Shown in pieces: positions 45,389 through 54,056 of a DNA stretch of 64,000 nucleotides. The translations under genes were made by a program, and so were the position numbers. Source of the stretch: an uncultured Cohaesibacter sp. (GTDB taxonomy: Bacteria; Pseudomonadota; Alphaproteobacteria; Rhizobiales; Cohaesibacteraceae); contig NZ_OY781091.1 of assembly GCF_963676275.1 (NCBI RefSeq), positions 594,775 to 658,774 of the forward strand. The letters run 5' to 3'. The notes below the pieces were generated by a model. That model was not told where the DNA came from and did not search any database. It saw only the letters and a list, made by a program, of their open reading frames with translations. Within the stretch, counting starts at the first letter, position 1; each line of letters opens with the position of its first letter.

Positions 45389-45425
45389 AAAACCGCTGCC
45401 CTGATCGTCAGAGTGGCGGTTTTTG
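45389..45425. terminator. Bidirectional terminator between fucO and the LysR gene
   Basis: AAAACCGC (45389-45396) pairs with GCGGTTTT (45416-45423), continuing into T; the loop contains a small inner CTGA/TCAG stem. It serves the convergent fucO (+) and LysR (-) genes. Confidence 0.75.
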
Positions 45426-45476
45426 CTTTTCGGGCGGGGAAGGCGCGCTTTGGCTGCATTCTCTCAGAGAGAAGTC

Positions 45477-46388
45477 TCAGGAATGGTCTCCGGAAGGCCG
45501 GAATGACTCATAGATTGTCTGGCGCAACCATGTGTGCGCCGGAGACTTGTCAAAGGACTGATGCCAGAGCAGCATGATCGGCACCTCTTTCATCTCAACC
45601 GGAGGAACAGCGGTTTCCAAGCCGTAGATTTTGGCAAAACGGGTGGCAAGGCTCGCCGGAAGGGTTGCCACCAGCGGCGCATCCTTGAGCAGCATCGGAA
45701 ACAGCATGATCCGCGAAGAGGTGGCCACGACATTGCATTTCTGACCATTGCGCCCCAGCGCCAGCCGCAAGGGGTCCGGCTCGCCGCTGCTTTCGGTGAC
45801 CACGATATGCGGCAAGGCCTGCCAGCTTTCCAGATTGTCCATCTCGGACCGATCAATCCGTTCGGGATTGTAAAGGCTCAAAAAGCGCTCATGAAACAGG
45901 AGCTTGCGCTTGTGGTGAACGCGCCCTTCGAGATAGGCCCCGATTGCCACATGGATGGAGCCATCATCGAGGGCATCCAGTATCCTGAGCGTGCCGATGG
46001 GTATGAAGTTCAGTTTCACATTGGGCGCTTCCTGCCGCACCTTGTGCAAAAGGAGTGGGGCGAAATCCGCCTCACCGACATCAGGCAAGGCAATGCTGAA
46101 TGCTTCGCGGCACTCAGCCAGTTCGAAGGGCATGTCGCGCCGAAACAGCCTGTCGACATCGCCCAGAATATGCGCGAGCGGCTCTTCCAGTGTCTGCGCA
46201 TAGGGCGTCTTGACCATATGGCTGCCTTGCCGCGTGAGGATTTCATCGCCCAGCAGATTGCGCAGACGCGCCAGATTATAGCTCATCGCTGATTGACTGA
46301 GGCCGAGCGTTTCGGCCGCCTGCGTCACATTGCTGCTTTGAAGCAGGGCCTGAAGGCTGCGCAGAAGATTGAGATCTGTCTTTTCCAT
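45477..46388 (-). CDS. LysR-family transcriptional regulator
   Basis: A 303-residue LysR protein with an N-terminal helix-turn-helix (LRSLQALLQSSNVTQAAETL; LSQSAMSYNLARLRNLLGDE) and a C-terminal effector-binding domain. It diverges from the membrane protein, PhlG-like hydrolase and NAD(P)-binding genes, and probably regulates them with a substrate-like aromatic or diketone as the effector. It resembles NodD/LeuO-like or PcpR-type members with the MEKTDLNLLRSLQAL start. ATG 46388. Confidence 0.92.
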   Translation of the reverse strand: MEKTDLNLLRSLQALLQSSNVTQAAETLGLSQSAMSYNLARLRNLLGDEILTRQGSHMVKTPYAQTLEEPLAHILGDVDRLFRRDMPFELAECREAFSIALPDVGEADFAPLLLHKVRQEAPNVKLNFIPIGTLRILDALDDGSIHVAIGAYLEGRVHHKRKLLFHERFLSLYNPERIDRSEMDNLESWQALPHIVVTESSGEPDPLRLALGRNGQKCNVVATSSRIMLFPMLLKDAPLVATLPASLATRFAKIYGLETAVPPVEMKEVPIMLLWHQSFDKSPAHTWLRQTIYESFRPSGDHS

Positions 46389-46572
46389 CAGTCTCGCCGA
46401 TGTCCGTTATGACTGGCACTTGTTGGACCTTCCATAAGGCTATGGCTACAGTCAAAGGGCAGAAAAGGGAAGCTTTGAAAGGAAATCTATCCTTTTGGAT
46501 AGGCCCCGAAACGAGGCATCCCGACTGCATTCCATACTCTGGGGGGAGACCGGACAGATCGGGGAGGGTCAC

Positions 46573-47067
46573 ATGGATATACGGTTATTCTATCTCAGGG
46601 ATACGATTGCGCCGACACTCGTCAATATCGCCATCGCCTTTGGCATCGCCTATGGCCAAACCGCAGCAGCGGGCCTCCGTGCGCCCTTTGCGACCACCCC
46701 GAGTGCCATCATCGAATTCATTCCCGGCACTTTCATGCCCGCCTTTCTGATTGCACTTGTGGGCACCTATCTCACGCGCCGCGCCATTCGGACGGGCACC
46801 ATTGCCGCCATATCGGGGCGGTTTTCGCTATCCAGACAAAGCTGTCTGGTTAGGGGCTTGCTCATCGGCGCAATCACGACCCTGATCTTTGCTCCCCTGT
46901 CCGGGCTGCTGGCCCATCAATTTTATGCAGACATGACGGCCCGAGGCAGCATCATTTTTCTGATGTGCGTGAATGCAGCCATTCTCGGACTGATCGTGGC
47001 CCCCCTTGCCATCACGGCGGAAAGAACAACCAGCCAGACTGTGGGCGTGGCCGCTCAAACCTCTTAG
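46573..47067 (+). CDS. Small integral membrane protein of unknown function
   Basis: A 164-residue protein with about four hydrophobic segments (TLVNIAIAFGIAYGQTAAAG; FMPAFLIALVGTYLTRRAIR; GLLIGAITTLIFAPLSGLLA; IIFLMCVNAAILGLIVAPLA). I do not recognise a family; the start ATG 46573 follows GGGGAGGGTCAC. It leads the three-gene unit divergent from LysR, so it may help move or sense the compound hydrolysed by the next gene. Confidence 0.75.
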   Translation: MDIRLFYLRDTIAPTLVNIAIAFGIAYGQTAAAGLRAPFATTPSAIIEFIPGTFMPAFLIALVGTYLTRRAIRTGTIAAISGRFSLSRQSCLVRGLLIGAITTLIFAPLSGLLAHQFYADMTARGSIIFLMCVNAAILGLIVAPLAITAERTTSQTVGVAAQTS

Positions 47068-47118
47068 CGCCATCCCCGTCCGCAATGACATCTGTAATGA
47101 CAAAAGAAGGAAAGAAAA

Positions 47119-48012
47119 ATGATTCAAGGCTCAGAACCAGAAGAGGATTTCGATCTGGAAGCCTATCTGGCCACCACGCAGCAAAAGGCATTGTTGCCCG
47201 CGCTCACCGGGCAAGAGGAAGCCGGTCCGTTGGCGAAATATTTTCACGAGCCTATACCGAGCGCCGATCCCGCCCATCTGGCCATGATGGCCAGCCCGTG
47301 CGATCCGGAGGCGGCAATCGGTCCGGAACGGCTCAATGATCTGCTGGAGCCGGGCTATCTGCAAACCGAGATCGGCTGGTGCAATCTGTCAAATGGTGCC
47401 GGCTTCATCGCCAACAGGATGTTCTATCCCGATGCCACGGCACAAATGTTCGACTGGTGGTTCGCGTGGCATCCGCTGGAAGATCTGCGCTACCGGATCT
47501 GGTATCCGGACTGTCATGCCGGAACGCAACTCTCGCCACGGGATCGGGCCCGCCTGACAGACCAGACCTTGCCGCTGGCCGAGCGCAATCAGGGATGCGT
47601 GCATCATGTGACGGAAAATACCGGCTGCGGTATGGAAAATATCGCGATCCATTTCCTCTCTCCCGAGGATATGGGCTTTGATATGGCACGTTTCAAACGG
47701 CCCAATATCGCGTCCTTTGCTGGCGGTTTCGGGCTCAGCGCACCGGTTGTTCGCGAAGGAAACATGCCCCCCGCTCCGGCGATCATGTGCCACACCTTCA
47801 GGGAGAAGGATGGCGGGGTGGAACATCGCACCCGCTTCTGGCTTGGCTATCTCATCAGGGACGGAAAGCCGGAGCTGATGCTGCCGCCGGGTGTCGTCAT
47901 TCCCCCCTTTGCCATCAAGGGACTTGCCGAGCATTGCGTGTGTGAATTCACCAGACTGGGCGAAATGCTGCCCCGCATCTTCGCCGAATTCGGGGCCGAC
48001 CCGATCCGCTAA
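47119..48012 (+). CDS. PhlG-like (2,4-diacetylphloroglucinol hydrolase family) C-C hydrolase
   Basis: A 297-residue protein matching the DAPG hydrolase (PhlG) family: GAGFIANRMFYPDATAQMFD, WWFAWHPLEDLRYRIWYPD, NTGCGMENIAIHFLSPEDM, HRTRFWLGYLI and CVCEFTRLGEM. PhlG cleaves a C-C bond of the antibiotic 2,4-diacetylphloroglucinol using zinc bound by His/Glu residues; likely ligands here lie in WWFAWHPLEDL, GMENI and EHRTRF. Substrate specificity is not evident: phlG homologues outside pseudomonads may act on other acylated phenols or diketones. ATG 47119 follows AAAGGAAAGAAAA. Confidence 0.8.
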   Translation: MIQGSEPEEDFDLEAYLATTQQKALLPALTGQEEAGPLAKYFHEPIPSADPAHLAMMASPCDPEAAIGPERLNDLLEPGYLQTEIGWCNLSNGAGFIANRMFYPDATAQMFDWWFAWHPLEDLRYRIWYPDCHAGTQLSPRDRARLTDQTLPLAERNQGCVHHVTENTGCGMENIAIHFLSPEDMGFDMARFKRPNIASFAGGFGLSAPVVREGNMPPAPAIMCHTFREKDGGVEHRTRFWLGYLIRDGKPELMLPPGVVIPPFAIKGLAEHCVCEFTRLGEMLPRIFAEFGADPIR

Positions 48013-48045
48013 TATTTTGAAACAGGAAAGTTTCTGGAGGAAATC

Positions 48046-48855
48046 ATGAAAGTTGCTGTCATTGGTCATACTGGGATGGGCGGATCCGCGCTCACCCAAC
48101 AGCTTCTCGCGCGCGGTCATGAAGTGACCGGCCTGGCGCTGGATGCCGAGAAGGTGCCTTCCGGCAATGGTCTTGCGAGCGTCAAGGCCGACATTTTCGA
48201 TGTGCCGGATCTGACCGAAAAGCTCAAGGGCCACGATGTGGTGGTCTCTATCTTTTCGGGCGGCCATGAGGTCGACCTGAAAGTCTATTATCGTCAGGCC
48301 GAGGGCACCCGCCGCATCATCAAGGCCTTTCGCGATGCCAAAGGCAAATATCTGATGTATGTTGGCGGAGCGGCGAGCCTTTTCGTCAAGCCCGGCCTGC
48401 AAATGTTCGACGATCCGCGTTTCCCGCGCTGGTATTTCGGTGTGCAGCCTGCGGTGCATCTGCGCTGGCTTGGCGATATCACTGGCGAGGGCTTTTTCTA
48501 TGATGCCGCAGCCCGCAAGGAGAGCGGAGAAATCCAGCCCGGACAATCTGACAGCGTGCTGGAAGAATGCGTCAAGAACTGGAAGCAGGTGCCGCTGCTG
48601 GAGGGCTGCCGCATCGCTCTGGATCTGTTCGAAGGGCGCAATGATTTCAGCTGGAGCTTTCTCTCACCGCCATGGCTCTATCGTCCGGGAACGGGAAGCG
48701 GCCGCTATGAATTGAGCGTTGACTATATGGTCTTTGAAAAGGGTGTCCCCACCGGCATCGCCGTGCCGGATCTGGCCTTGGCGCTGGCCGACGAGGTTGA
48801 AAATCAGGCCCTCATTCACAAACACTGGACGCTTTATGGCGAACAGGTGGATTGA
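48046..48855 (+). CDS. NAD(P)-binding NmrA/SDR-like protein
   Basis: A 269-residue atypical SDR with an N-terminal nucleotide loop (MKVAVIGHTGMGGSALTQQL, GxxGxxG type), KADIFDVPDLTEKLKGHDVV, and no obvious catalytic YxxxK after KYLMYVGGAASLF. The segment FFYDAAARKESGEIQPGQ is long and acidic. It could be a flavin- or quinone-type reductase or a redox-sensing NmrA-like protein. It completes the unit of the membrane protein and the PhlG-like hydrolase. Confidence 0.75.
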   Translation: MKVAVIGHTGMGGSALTQQLLARGHEVTGLALDAEKVPSGNGLASVKADIFDVPDLTEKLKGHDVVVSIFSGGHEVDLKVYYRQAEGTRRIIKAFRDAKGKYLMYVGGAASLFVKPGLQMFDDPRFPRWYFGVQPAVHLRWLGDITGEGFFYDAAARKESGEIQPGQSDSVLEECVKNWKQVPLLEGCRIALDLFEGRNDFSWSFLSPPWLYRPGTGSGRYELSVDYMVFEKGVPTGIAVPDLALALADEVENQALIHKHWTLYGEQVD

Positions 48856-48989
48856 CCGGCGAAATGCTGCCGTAAAAATCGCCAAAGCATCTATGTGCGA
48901 TCACTATGAGATGTCCATGATGCTTTTCGCTTGATAATGGCAAATAAAATCAGAATCTTAGATCCTCATTGGACCACGGCCCAATGAGG

Positions 48990-49772
48990 TCATGGTCTGA
49001 ATGAATATTGCTCTATGGATTTGCTCAAGGCGTTGGCTCCATTCACTGCCGCTTCCCTCAGGCTCTCGCGCAATGCATCATCAGCCCCTTTCATGAAGGG
49101 GATGGAGAGGGCGGCGATCACTTCGCCTGTTTGGCGAAAGATGGGGGCGGCGAAAGAGCAGACGCTCAGGCTATATTCGCCCCTGTCTTCTGCCCAGCCC
49201 TGCTTCCGGATCAATTCAAGCTCTTTTGCCAACAGATTCTTGTCAGTTATGGTCTTGTCGGTCAGCGCACCCAGATTGCGCGAGAGCAATCTGTCCCGCT
49301 CGGCCTCAGGCAAATAGGCCATCAGCACCTTGCTGGCGCCACCGGCGTGAATGGGCAGATATTCGCCTATTGTGTAGCTCAGGGCATGGGGGGCCTTGGG
49401 TGTTGCGCCGGCAATCACCATGATTGCTTCCGATTCCATAATTGAAATCTTGCAGGTCTGATCGATCTTGAAGGCCAGGAATTCCAGCTCTGGCTGAAGG
49501 AATTGCGCCAGTCGGAAGAAATCACTGTTGTGGGTCACGCTGTTTGCCAGCTCCAGCACCCTGTTGCCCAGCACAAATGTGCCGGTGGAAAGCTCCCGTA
49601 TCATCCGATGCTCTTCAAGCGAGTTCAGGATCCGGTACACGCTCGATCGTGCAAGGCCGGTTTTCTCCACCAGTTCGGTTCTGCTCAAGCCGTGCGGGGA
49701 CCGTTCAAGCTCACGCAATATCTGCATCAGCCTCTCGACCGTCGGGTTTCCGTTCTGCGTCATTTTGGACAT
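48990..49772 (-). CDS. IclR-family transcriptional regulator
   Basis: A 260-residue IclR protein with winged helix (VERLMQILRELERSPHGLSR; GLARSSVYRILNSLEEHRMI) and effector domain (ISIMESEAIMVIAGATPKAP; LPIHAGGASKVLMAYL; YSLSVCSFAAPIFRQTGEVI). ATG 49772 (MSKMTQNGNPT) is used, though in-frame codons continue upstream to 49829. It diverges from the UxuA-family/ABC operon at 49882, with AGTTCA dyads between, and probably represses that operon and itself. Confidence 0.92.
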   Translation of the reverse strand: MSKMTQNGNPTVERLMQILRELERSPHGLSRTELVEKTGLARSSVYRILNSLEEHRMIRELSTGTFVLGNRVLELANSVTHNSDFFRLAQFLQPELEFLAFKIDQTCKISIMESEAIMVIAGATPKAPHALSYTIGEYLPIHAGGASKVLMAYLPEAERDRLLSRNLGALTDKTITDKNLLAKELELIRKQGWAEDRGEYSLSVCSFAAPIFRQTGEVIAALSIPFMKGADDALRESLREAAVNGANALSKSIEQYSFRP

Positions 49773-49801
49773 TGCTTGACCAAACCTCCCAAGTGGCGTA
49801 T

Positions 49802-49838
49802 AGTTCAAATCAGAACATATGCAGTTCAAATATGAACT
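49802..49838. promoter_or_regulatory. AGTTCA/TGAACT operator pair at the IclR-uxuA divergent promoter
   Basis: A perfect dyad AGTTCA (49823-49828), AATA, TGAACT (49833-49838) lies next to a second AGTTC/GAAC pair (49802-49816). The same hexamer arms occur at 35775-35792 before the other IclR-linked operon. They probably bind the two IclR proteins. The site overlaps the expected promoter of the gene at 49882. Confidence 0.6.
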
Positions 49839-49881
49839 ATAATATAGTCAAAACAACATTGCAAGGTTCTTGGAGGAATAA

Positions 49882-50856
49882 ATGAGAACAGCTTTGTGTC
49901 TCGAGCCTGAAATCAACTCCAAATGGTATTACGCAAGAGAAATGTGCGTGAACGACATTGTCACCATCCGGGACGCCACCGCGGAGATTCCTGTCTGGGA
50001 CCTGATGACCCTCGCGCGCATCAAGAAGTCATATGAAGATTTCGGCTTTCGGGTTCCCGTGCTCGAAGGCTGGATTCCGATGGACAATATCAAGCTGGGA
50101 AATCCGGAAGGCGAGCTTGAGCTGGAGCGTGTTCTCGCGATGATCGAGAATATGGGCGCTCTGGGCATCGAGGTCTTCTGCTACAGCTGGATGGCGATAA
50201 ATGGCTGGTTGCGTACATCCATGACCACCCGACTGCCGGGCGGGGCAAGAACCACAAGCTACGACCATGCCATTGTCGAAAAGGACCCCCGCTCAAGCGG
50301 CAAGATTCTCGTAAGCGAAGAGCAGCTCTGGCAGACGCTGGAAGCCTTTCTGGAACGGGCGATACCGGTTGCCGAGAAGGCCGGAGTCAAGCTGGCCATG
50401 CATCCCGATGATCCCCCCATTTCGCCGTTGCTCGGGGTCGGTCGCATCATGAGCAGCGTTGAGAATTTCGAGCGCCTTCTTTCTCTCTCCGACAGTCCGG
50501 CCAATGGCATCACTTTCTGTCAGGCCAATTTTGCCCTGATGCAGGATGACTTGCCCGCAACGATCCGACAGCTCGGGCGCGACGGGCGTATTCATTTTGT
50601 CCATTTCCGCGACATGGAAGGCGACGTCTACCGGATGCACGAGACTTTTCACGGTATGGGGCAAATCGACATGTATGAATGCATCAAGGCCTATATGGAT
50701 ATCGGTTTTGACGGCGTCATGCGGCCCGATCATGCCCCGGTCATGTGGGGAGAGCCGAACAAGCATCCCGGCTATGAAGGGCTCGGCCGGATCTATGCCA
50801 TTGGCTATATGCGCGGTCTGATCGAAGCCGCTCAGGCTGAGCGGAAGGCAGGCTGA
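49882..50856 (+). CDS. UxuA-family (mannonate dehydratase-like) sugar-acid dehydratase
   Basis: A 324-residue TIM-barrel metalloenzyme of the UxuA family, with family metal/active-site wording VKLAMHPDDPPISP, TFCQANF, HFVHFRDMEGD and GVMRPDHAPVMWGE. UxuA removes water from D-mannonate to give 2-keto-3-deoxygluconate; this copy is about 70 residues shorter than E. coli UxuA. Next to an RraA-family aldolase and a sugar ABC importer, it probably dehydrates another aldonate. ATG 49882 follows TTGGAGGAATAA. Confidence 0.88.
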   Translation: MRTALCLEPEINSKWYYAREMCVNDIVTIRDATAEIPVWDLMTLARIKKSYEDFGFRVPVLEGWIPMDNIKLGNPEGELELERVLAMIENMGALGIEVFCYSWMAINGWLRTSMTTRLPGGARTTSYDHAIVEKDPRSSGKILVSEEQLWQTLEAFLERAIPVAEKAGVKLAMHPDDPPISPLLGVGRIMSSVENFERLLSLSDSPANGITFCQANFALMQDDLPATIRQLGRDGRIHFVHFRDMEGDVYRMHETFHGMGQIDMYECIKAYMDIGFDGVMRPDHAPVMWGEPNKHPGYEGLGRIYAIGYMRGLIEAAQAERKAG

Positions 50857-50860
50857 GATT

Positions 50861-51793
50861 ATGGCGACCAATGCTCTCCCGCAAGGTTTTTCCAGTCCGA
50901 TCGTTCCGCGCAAACGCAAAAGACACCGGCCAGACTGGATCATGGCCTATATCTTTCTGGCTCCGGCGGCCGCGATTTTTGCCGCCTTCATCGCCTATCC
51001 GCTGATCGATGGCATTTCCACCGGCTTCACCGATCGCATGATCGCTCGCGGGGGGCATTTCAGCGGACTGGAGAATTTCATCACCCTGTTTTCGGATGCG
51101 ACCTTCCGCGGCGCGGCGCTCAATTCGCTCTATCTCACCGTGGGAACCGTTGCGCTCAAGCTGGTTTTGGGGCTGGCGATGGCGGTGCTGCTATCCCAGC
51201 CGATGCCAGCGCGTGGGCTGATCCGGGCTCTGGCCTTCCTGCCCTGGGCCGTGCCGGGCATGATTGCCAGCCTTTCCTGGAAATGGATCTTTGATGAGCA
51301 GAGCGGTGTTCTGGAATATCTCGTCATGCAACTGGGGCTGAGCGACCGCCCGGTCTACTGGTTGTCGGACCCGTCCATCGCGCTGTTTGTCGTGGCCATT
51401 GCCATGGTCTGGCAGGGGTTGCCCTTCTTCACCATGATGTTCGTTGCCGCTCTGGCCTCCATTCCGCCGGATCTGAACGAGGCGGCGGCCATTGACGGTG
51501 CGGGCACCGTGCGTCGCTTCTTCCGGATCACCCTGCCGCAGATGCGCGGTGTTATCGCGGTTACTGTCATGCTCTCCACCATCTGGACCTTCAATTCCTT
51601 CGAGATGGTCTATGTGCTGACGGGTGGAGGACCGGCTGGCCGTACCCATATCCTGCCGACGCTGGCCTATGAATATGCCATTACGCAAAGCCAGTTGGGG
51701 CTGGGGTCTGCCGTGATCGTTTCGGTCATACCGGTCTTTCTCATTCTCATTGTTCTTCTGACCCAGCGCATGCTGCGCGACCAGAATGCATAA
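50861..51793 (+). CDS. Sugar ABC transporter permease (UgpA/MalF type)
   Basis: A 310-residue six-segment permease with the EAA loop DLNEAAAIDGAGTVRRFFRI. It begins at ATG 50861, four bases after the dehydratase stop codon. It pairs with the permease at 51805. Confidence 0.93.
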   Translation: MATNALPQGFSSPIVPRKRKRHRPDWIMAYIFLAPAAAIFAAFIAYPLIDGISTGFTDRMIARGGHFSGLENFITLFSDATFRGAALNSLYLTVGTVALKLVLGLAMAVLLSQPMPARGLIRALAFLPWAVPGMIASLSWKWIFDEQSGVLEYLVMQLGLSDRPVYWLSDPSIALFVVAIAMVWQGLPFFTMMFVAALASIPPDLNEAAAIDGAGTVRRFFRITLPQMRGVIAVTVMLSTIWTFNSFEMVYVLTGGGPAGRTHILPTLAYEYAITQSQLGLGSAVIVSVIPVFLILIVLLTQRMLRDQNA

Positions 51794-51804
51794 GGAGAGC
51801 TGTC

Positions 51805-52647
51805 ATGGTTGAACGCAAGCGAACCAAAATCATCCGCCGACTGATAACGGCGATCGGCGTCCTGATTGCCCTTGGCTGGTCTCTGGCTCCGGTTTACTGG
51901 GTTCTGGTTACCTCTCTCAAGGTCTCGCGGGAGATCTACGCGATCCCGCCGACGCTCTGGCCAAGCCATATAACCTTTGCCAATTATCGCAACGCGCTGT
52001 TTGACTCGCCATTCCTGCAATATGTGCTGAACAGCTTCGCGGTTGCCATCGGCGTTACGATCATATCCGCTGTCATCGGTGCGCTGACCGCCTATCCGGT
52101 GGCACGGATGAAATTCAAGGGGCGCAATCTGTCCGCACGCCTGATCGTGACGGCCTATCTGCTGCCGCCTTCCCTGCTCTTCATCCCGTTATTTCTGGTG
52201 CTCCAGAATATGGGCCTCGTGGATACCAAGATGGGCCTCATCGTTGCCTATCTGACTTTCACCGTGCCTTTCTGCACCTGGATGATGATCAGCTATTTCG
52301 CAACAATCCCCGCAGAACTGGACGAAGCAGCCCTGATGGATGGAGCAACGCGCACGCAGATTCTGCGCCGCGTGGTGCTCCCCATCGCCCGCCCGGGCAT
52401 CGCTGTTGTCGCCCTGTTCGCCTTCACCCATGCATGGAATGAATTTCTCTATGCTCTGGTCTATGCCTATTCCGACACATCCAAGACATTCACTGCCGGC
52501 CTGTCAGGCTTGATCATGGGCGATACCTACATTTGGGGTCAGCTGATGGCCAGTTCCGTTATCGCCATCATTCCGATCCTTATCATCTATATCGCGGCTC
52601 AGCGATACATCGTCGAGGGCCTTGCTGCGGGTAGCGTCAAGGGCTGA
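51805..52647 (+). CDS. Sugar ABC transporter permease (UgpE/MalG type)
   Basis: A 280-residue permease with LDEAALMDGATRTQILRRVV as the EAA loop and a typical short C-terminal tail. ATG 51805 follows AAGGAGAGCTGTC. Its substrate is set by the binding protein at 52674. Confidence 0.93.
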   Translation: MVERKRTKIIRRLITAIGVLIALGWSLAPVYWVLVTSLKVSREIYAIPPTLWPSHITFANYRNALFDSPFLQYVLNSFAVAIGVTIISAVIGALTAYPVARMKFKGRNLSARLIVTAYLLPPSLLFIPLFLVLQNMGLVDTKMGLIVAYLTFTVPFCTWMMISYFATIPAELDEAALMDGATRTQILRRVVLPIARPGIAVVALFAFTHAWNEFLYALVYAYSDTSKTFTAGLSGLIMGDTYIWGQLMASSVIAIIPILIIYIAAQRYIVEGLAAGSVKG

Positions 52648-52673
52648 TGACACCAAAATGACTGGAGGAAAAT

Positions 52674-53951
52674 ATGAAACTCATGAAAACCGTCCTGCTT
52701 GCCTCGGCTGCATTGCTTGCAGCAACTGCGGCTCAGGCAACAGAGCTGAATATCTGGGGGTTGCAGGCTTTCAACAAGCAGGCAGATGCTCTGATCAAGG
52801 AAATGGCCGAGAAATTCGGTGAGGAAAACGGCGTCGACGTCAATTATGTCATCGTACCGGCCAACGTGCTTACCCAGCGTCTGGCATCGGCCTTCGAAGG
52901 CAAATCCTCTCCCGATGTCTTCATGCAACTGGGGCAGAATTCCCAATATTATGCCGCCAATGGCATGACGATGCCGATCGATGATGTTCTGGCCTCCATG
53001 CGCGAAAAAGAGGGCGGCATCTATGAAAGCATGGTACCTCAGGCCATCTATCAGAATGAAGCGCATTCCGTGCCGATCGAAATCGATCTGGTGCCGATGT
53101 TTGCCCGCAAGGATTTGCTCAAGGAAGCGGGTGTGGAGGTACCGGCGACCTGGCAGGATCTGCGCAAGGCAAGTCAGGCAATCATCAAGGCGCATCCGCA
53201 ATATATGGGGCTGGGCATTACCCTCAGCAGCTCCAACGATGCGGAATCGGCCCTGCGTATGCTGATCTGGTCATTTGGCGGCGCCATGTTTGGTCAGGAC
53301 AGCAGCACCATCACCTGGAATTCGCCCGAAACGGTCAGTGCCTACCAGTATGTCAAGGATATGTTTGATGAAGGCACGATCCCGCGTTCTGCGCTGACAT
53401 GGGATGATGGCGGCAACAACACCGCCTATCAGACCGGCCGGGCTGCCTTCATCATGAATCCACCCAGCGTATATTCCTGGATGGTCGAGAATGACAAGGA
53501 ACTGCTGGAAGACACCGATCTGATCAATATTCCGGCAGGTCAGGCTGACGGCGAGAGCGGGGCAACCCTGCTTGGTTCCTTCTCCTGGATGGTCTCCAGC
53601 CAGACAGAAGAGGCGGATCTTGCCAAGAAATGGATCAACTATTTCTTCAATCCCGAAGCCTATCAGAAGCTGATCGAGGTCACCGGTGGTCGCTGGTATC
53701 CGATCTTCCCGCAGATGGCCAAATCCATGCCACTCTTCACCGAAAATCCGTCCTTTGCCAATTTTGACGCTTTGGCGACCAACGGCAAAACCATTGGCTA
53801 TTCCGGCGCTCCAACGCCGCTTGCTTCCAAGGTTTATGCTTCCAAGACGATTTCCACCTCAATCCAGAAAATGCTGGTGGATGGCATGAGCCCGCAGGAG
53901 GCTGTCGTCTGGGCTGCCGACGAAATCGCAAAACTGGCGCAGGAAAAATAG
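52674..53951 (+). CDS. Sugar ABC transporter substrate-binding protein
   Basis: A 425-residue periplasmic binding protein with a signal peptide (MKLMKTVLLASAALLAATAA, cleavage near AQATELN), then LNIWGLQAFNKQADALIKEM, DVNYVIVPANVLTQRLASAF and SSPDVFMQLGQNSQYYA. ATG 52674 follows ACTGGAGGAAAAT. It is the third ABC gene and is followed by a hairpin at 53969. The ligand is probably a sugar acid or a glycoside of one. Confidence 0.94.
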   Translation: MKLMKTVLLASAALLAATAAQATELNIWGLQAFNKQADALIKEMAEKFGEENGVDVNYVIVPANVLTQRLASAFEGKSSPDVFMQLGQNSQYYAANGMTMPIDDVLASMREKEGGIYESMVPQAIYQNEAHSVPIEIDLVPMFARKDLLKEAGVEVPATWQDLRKASQAIIKAHPQYMGLGITLSSSNDAESALRMLIWSFGGAMFGQDSSTITWNSPETVSAYQYVKDMFDEGTIPRSALTWDDGGNNTAYQTGRAAFIMNPPSVYSWMVENDKELLEDTDLINIPAGQADGESGATLLGSFSWMVSSQTEEADLAKKWINYFFNPEAYQKLIEVTGGRWYPIFPQMAKSMPLFTENPSFANFDALATNGKTIGYSGAPTPLASKVYASKTISTSIQKMLVDGMSPQEAVVWAADEIAKLAQEK

Positions 53952-53968
53952 TTTCACTCCCGCCAAAC

Positions 53969-53991
53969 GGAGCGACGCCAGACGCCGCTCC
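53969..53991 (+). other. Hairpin after the binding-protein gene
   Basis: GGAGCGACG (53969-53977), loop CCAGA, CGCCGCTCC (53983-53991): nine pairs with one A-C mismatch, just after the stop at 53951 and before the aldolase gene. It matches the post-binding-protein hairpins at 7425, 17294, 30014 and 61428. Confidence 0.5.
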
Positions 53992-54056
53992 TTCAATCAT
54001 CACAACATGAGTGCAAGATCAGGAACCATGCTGAATGCTCCTGAACGGAGTCTTAT

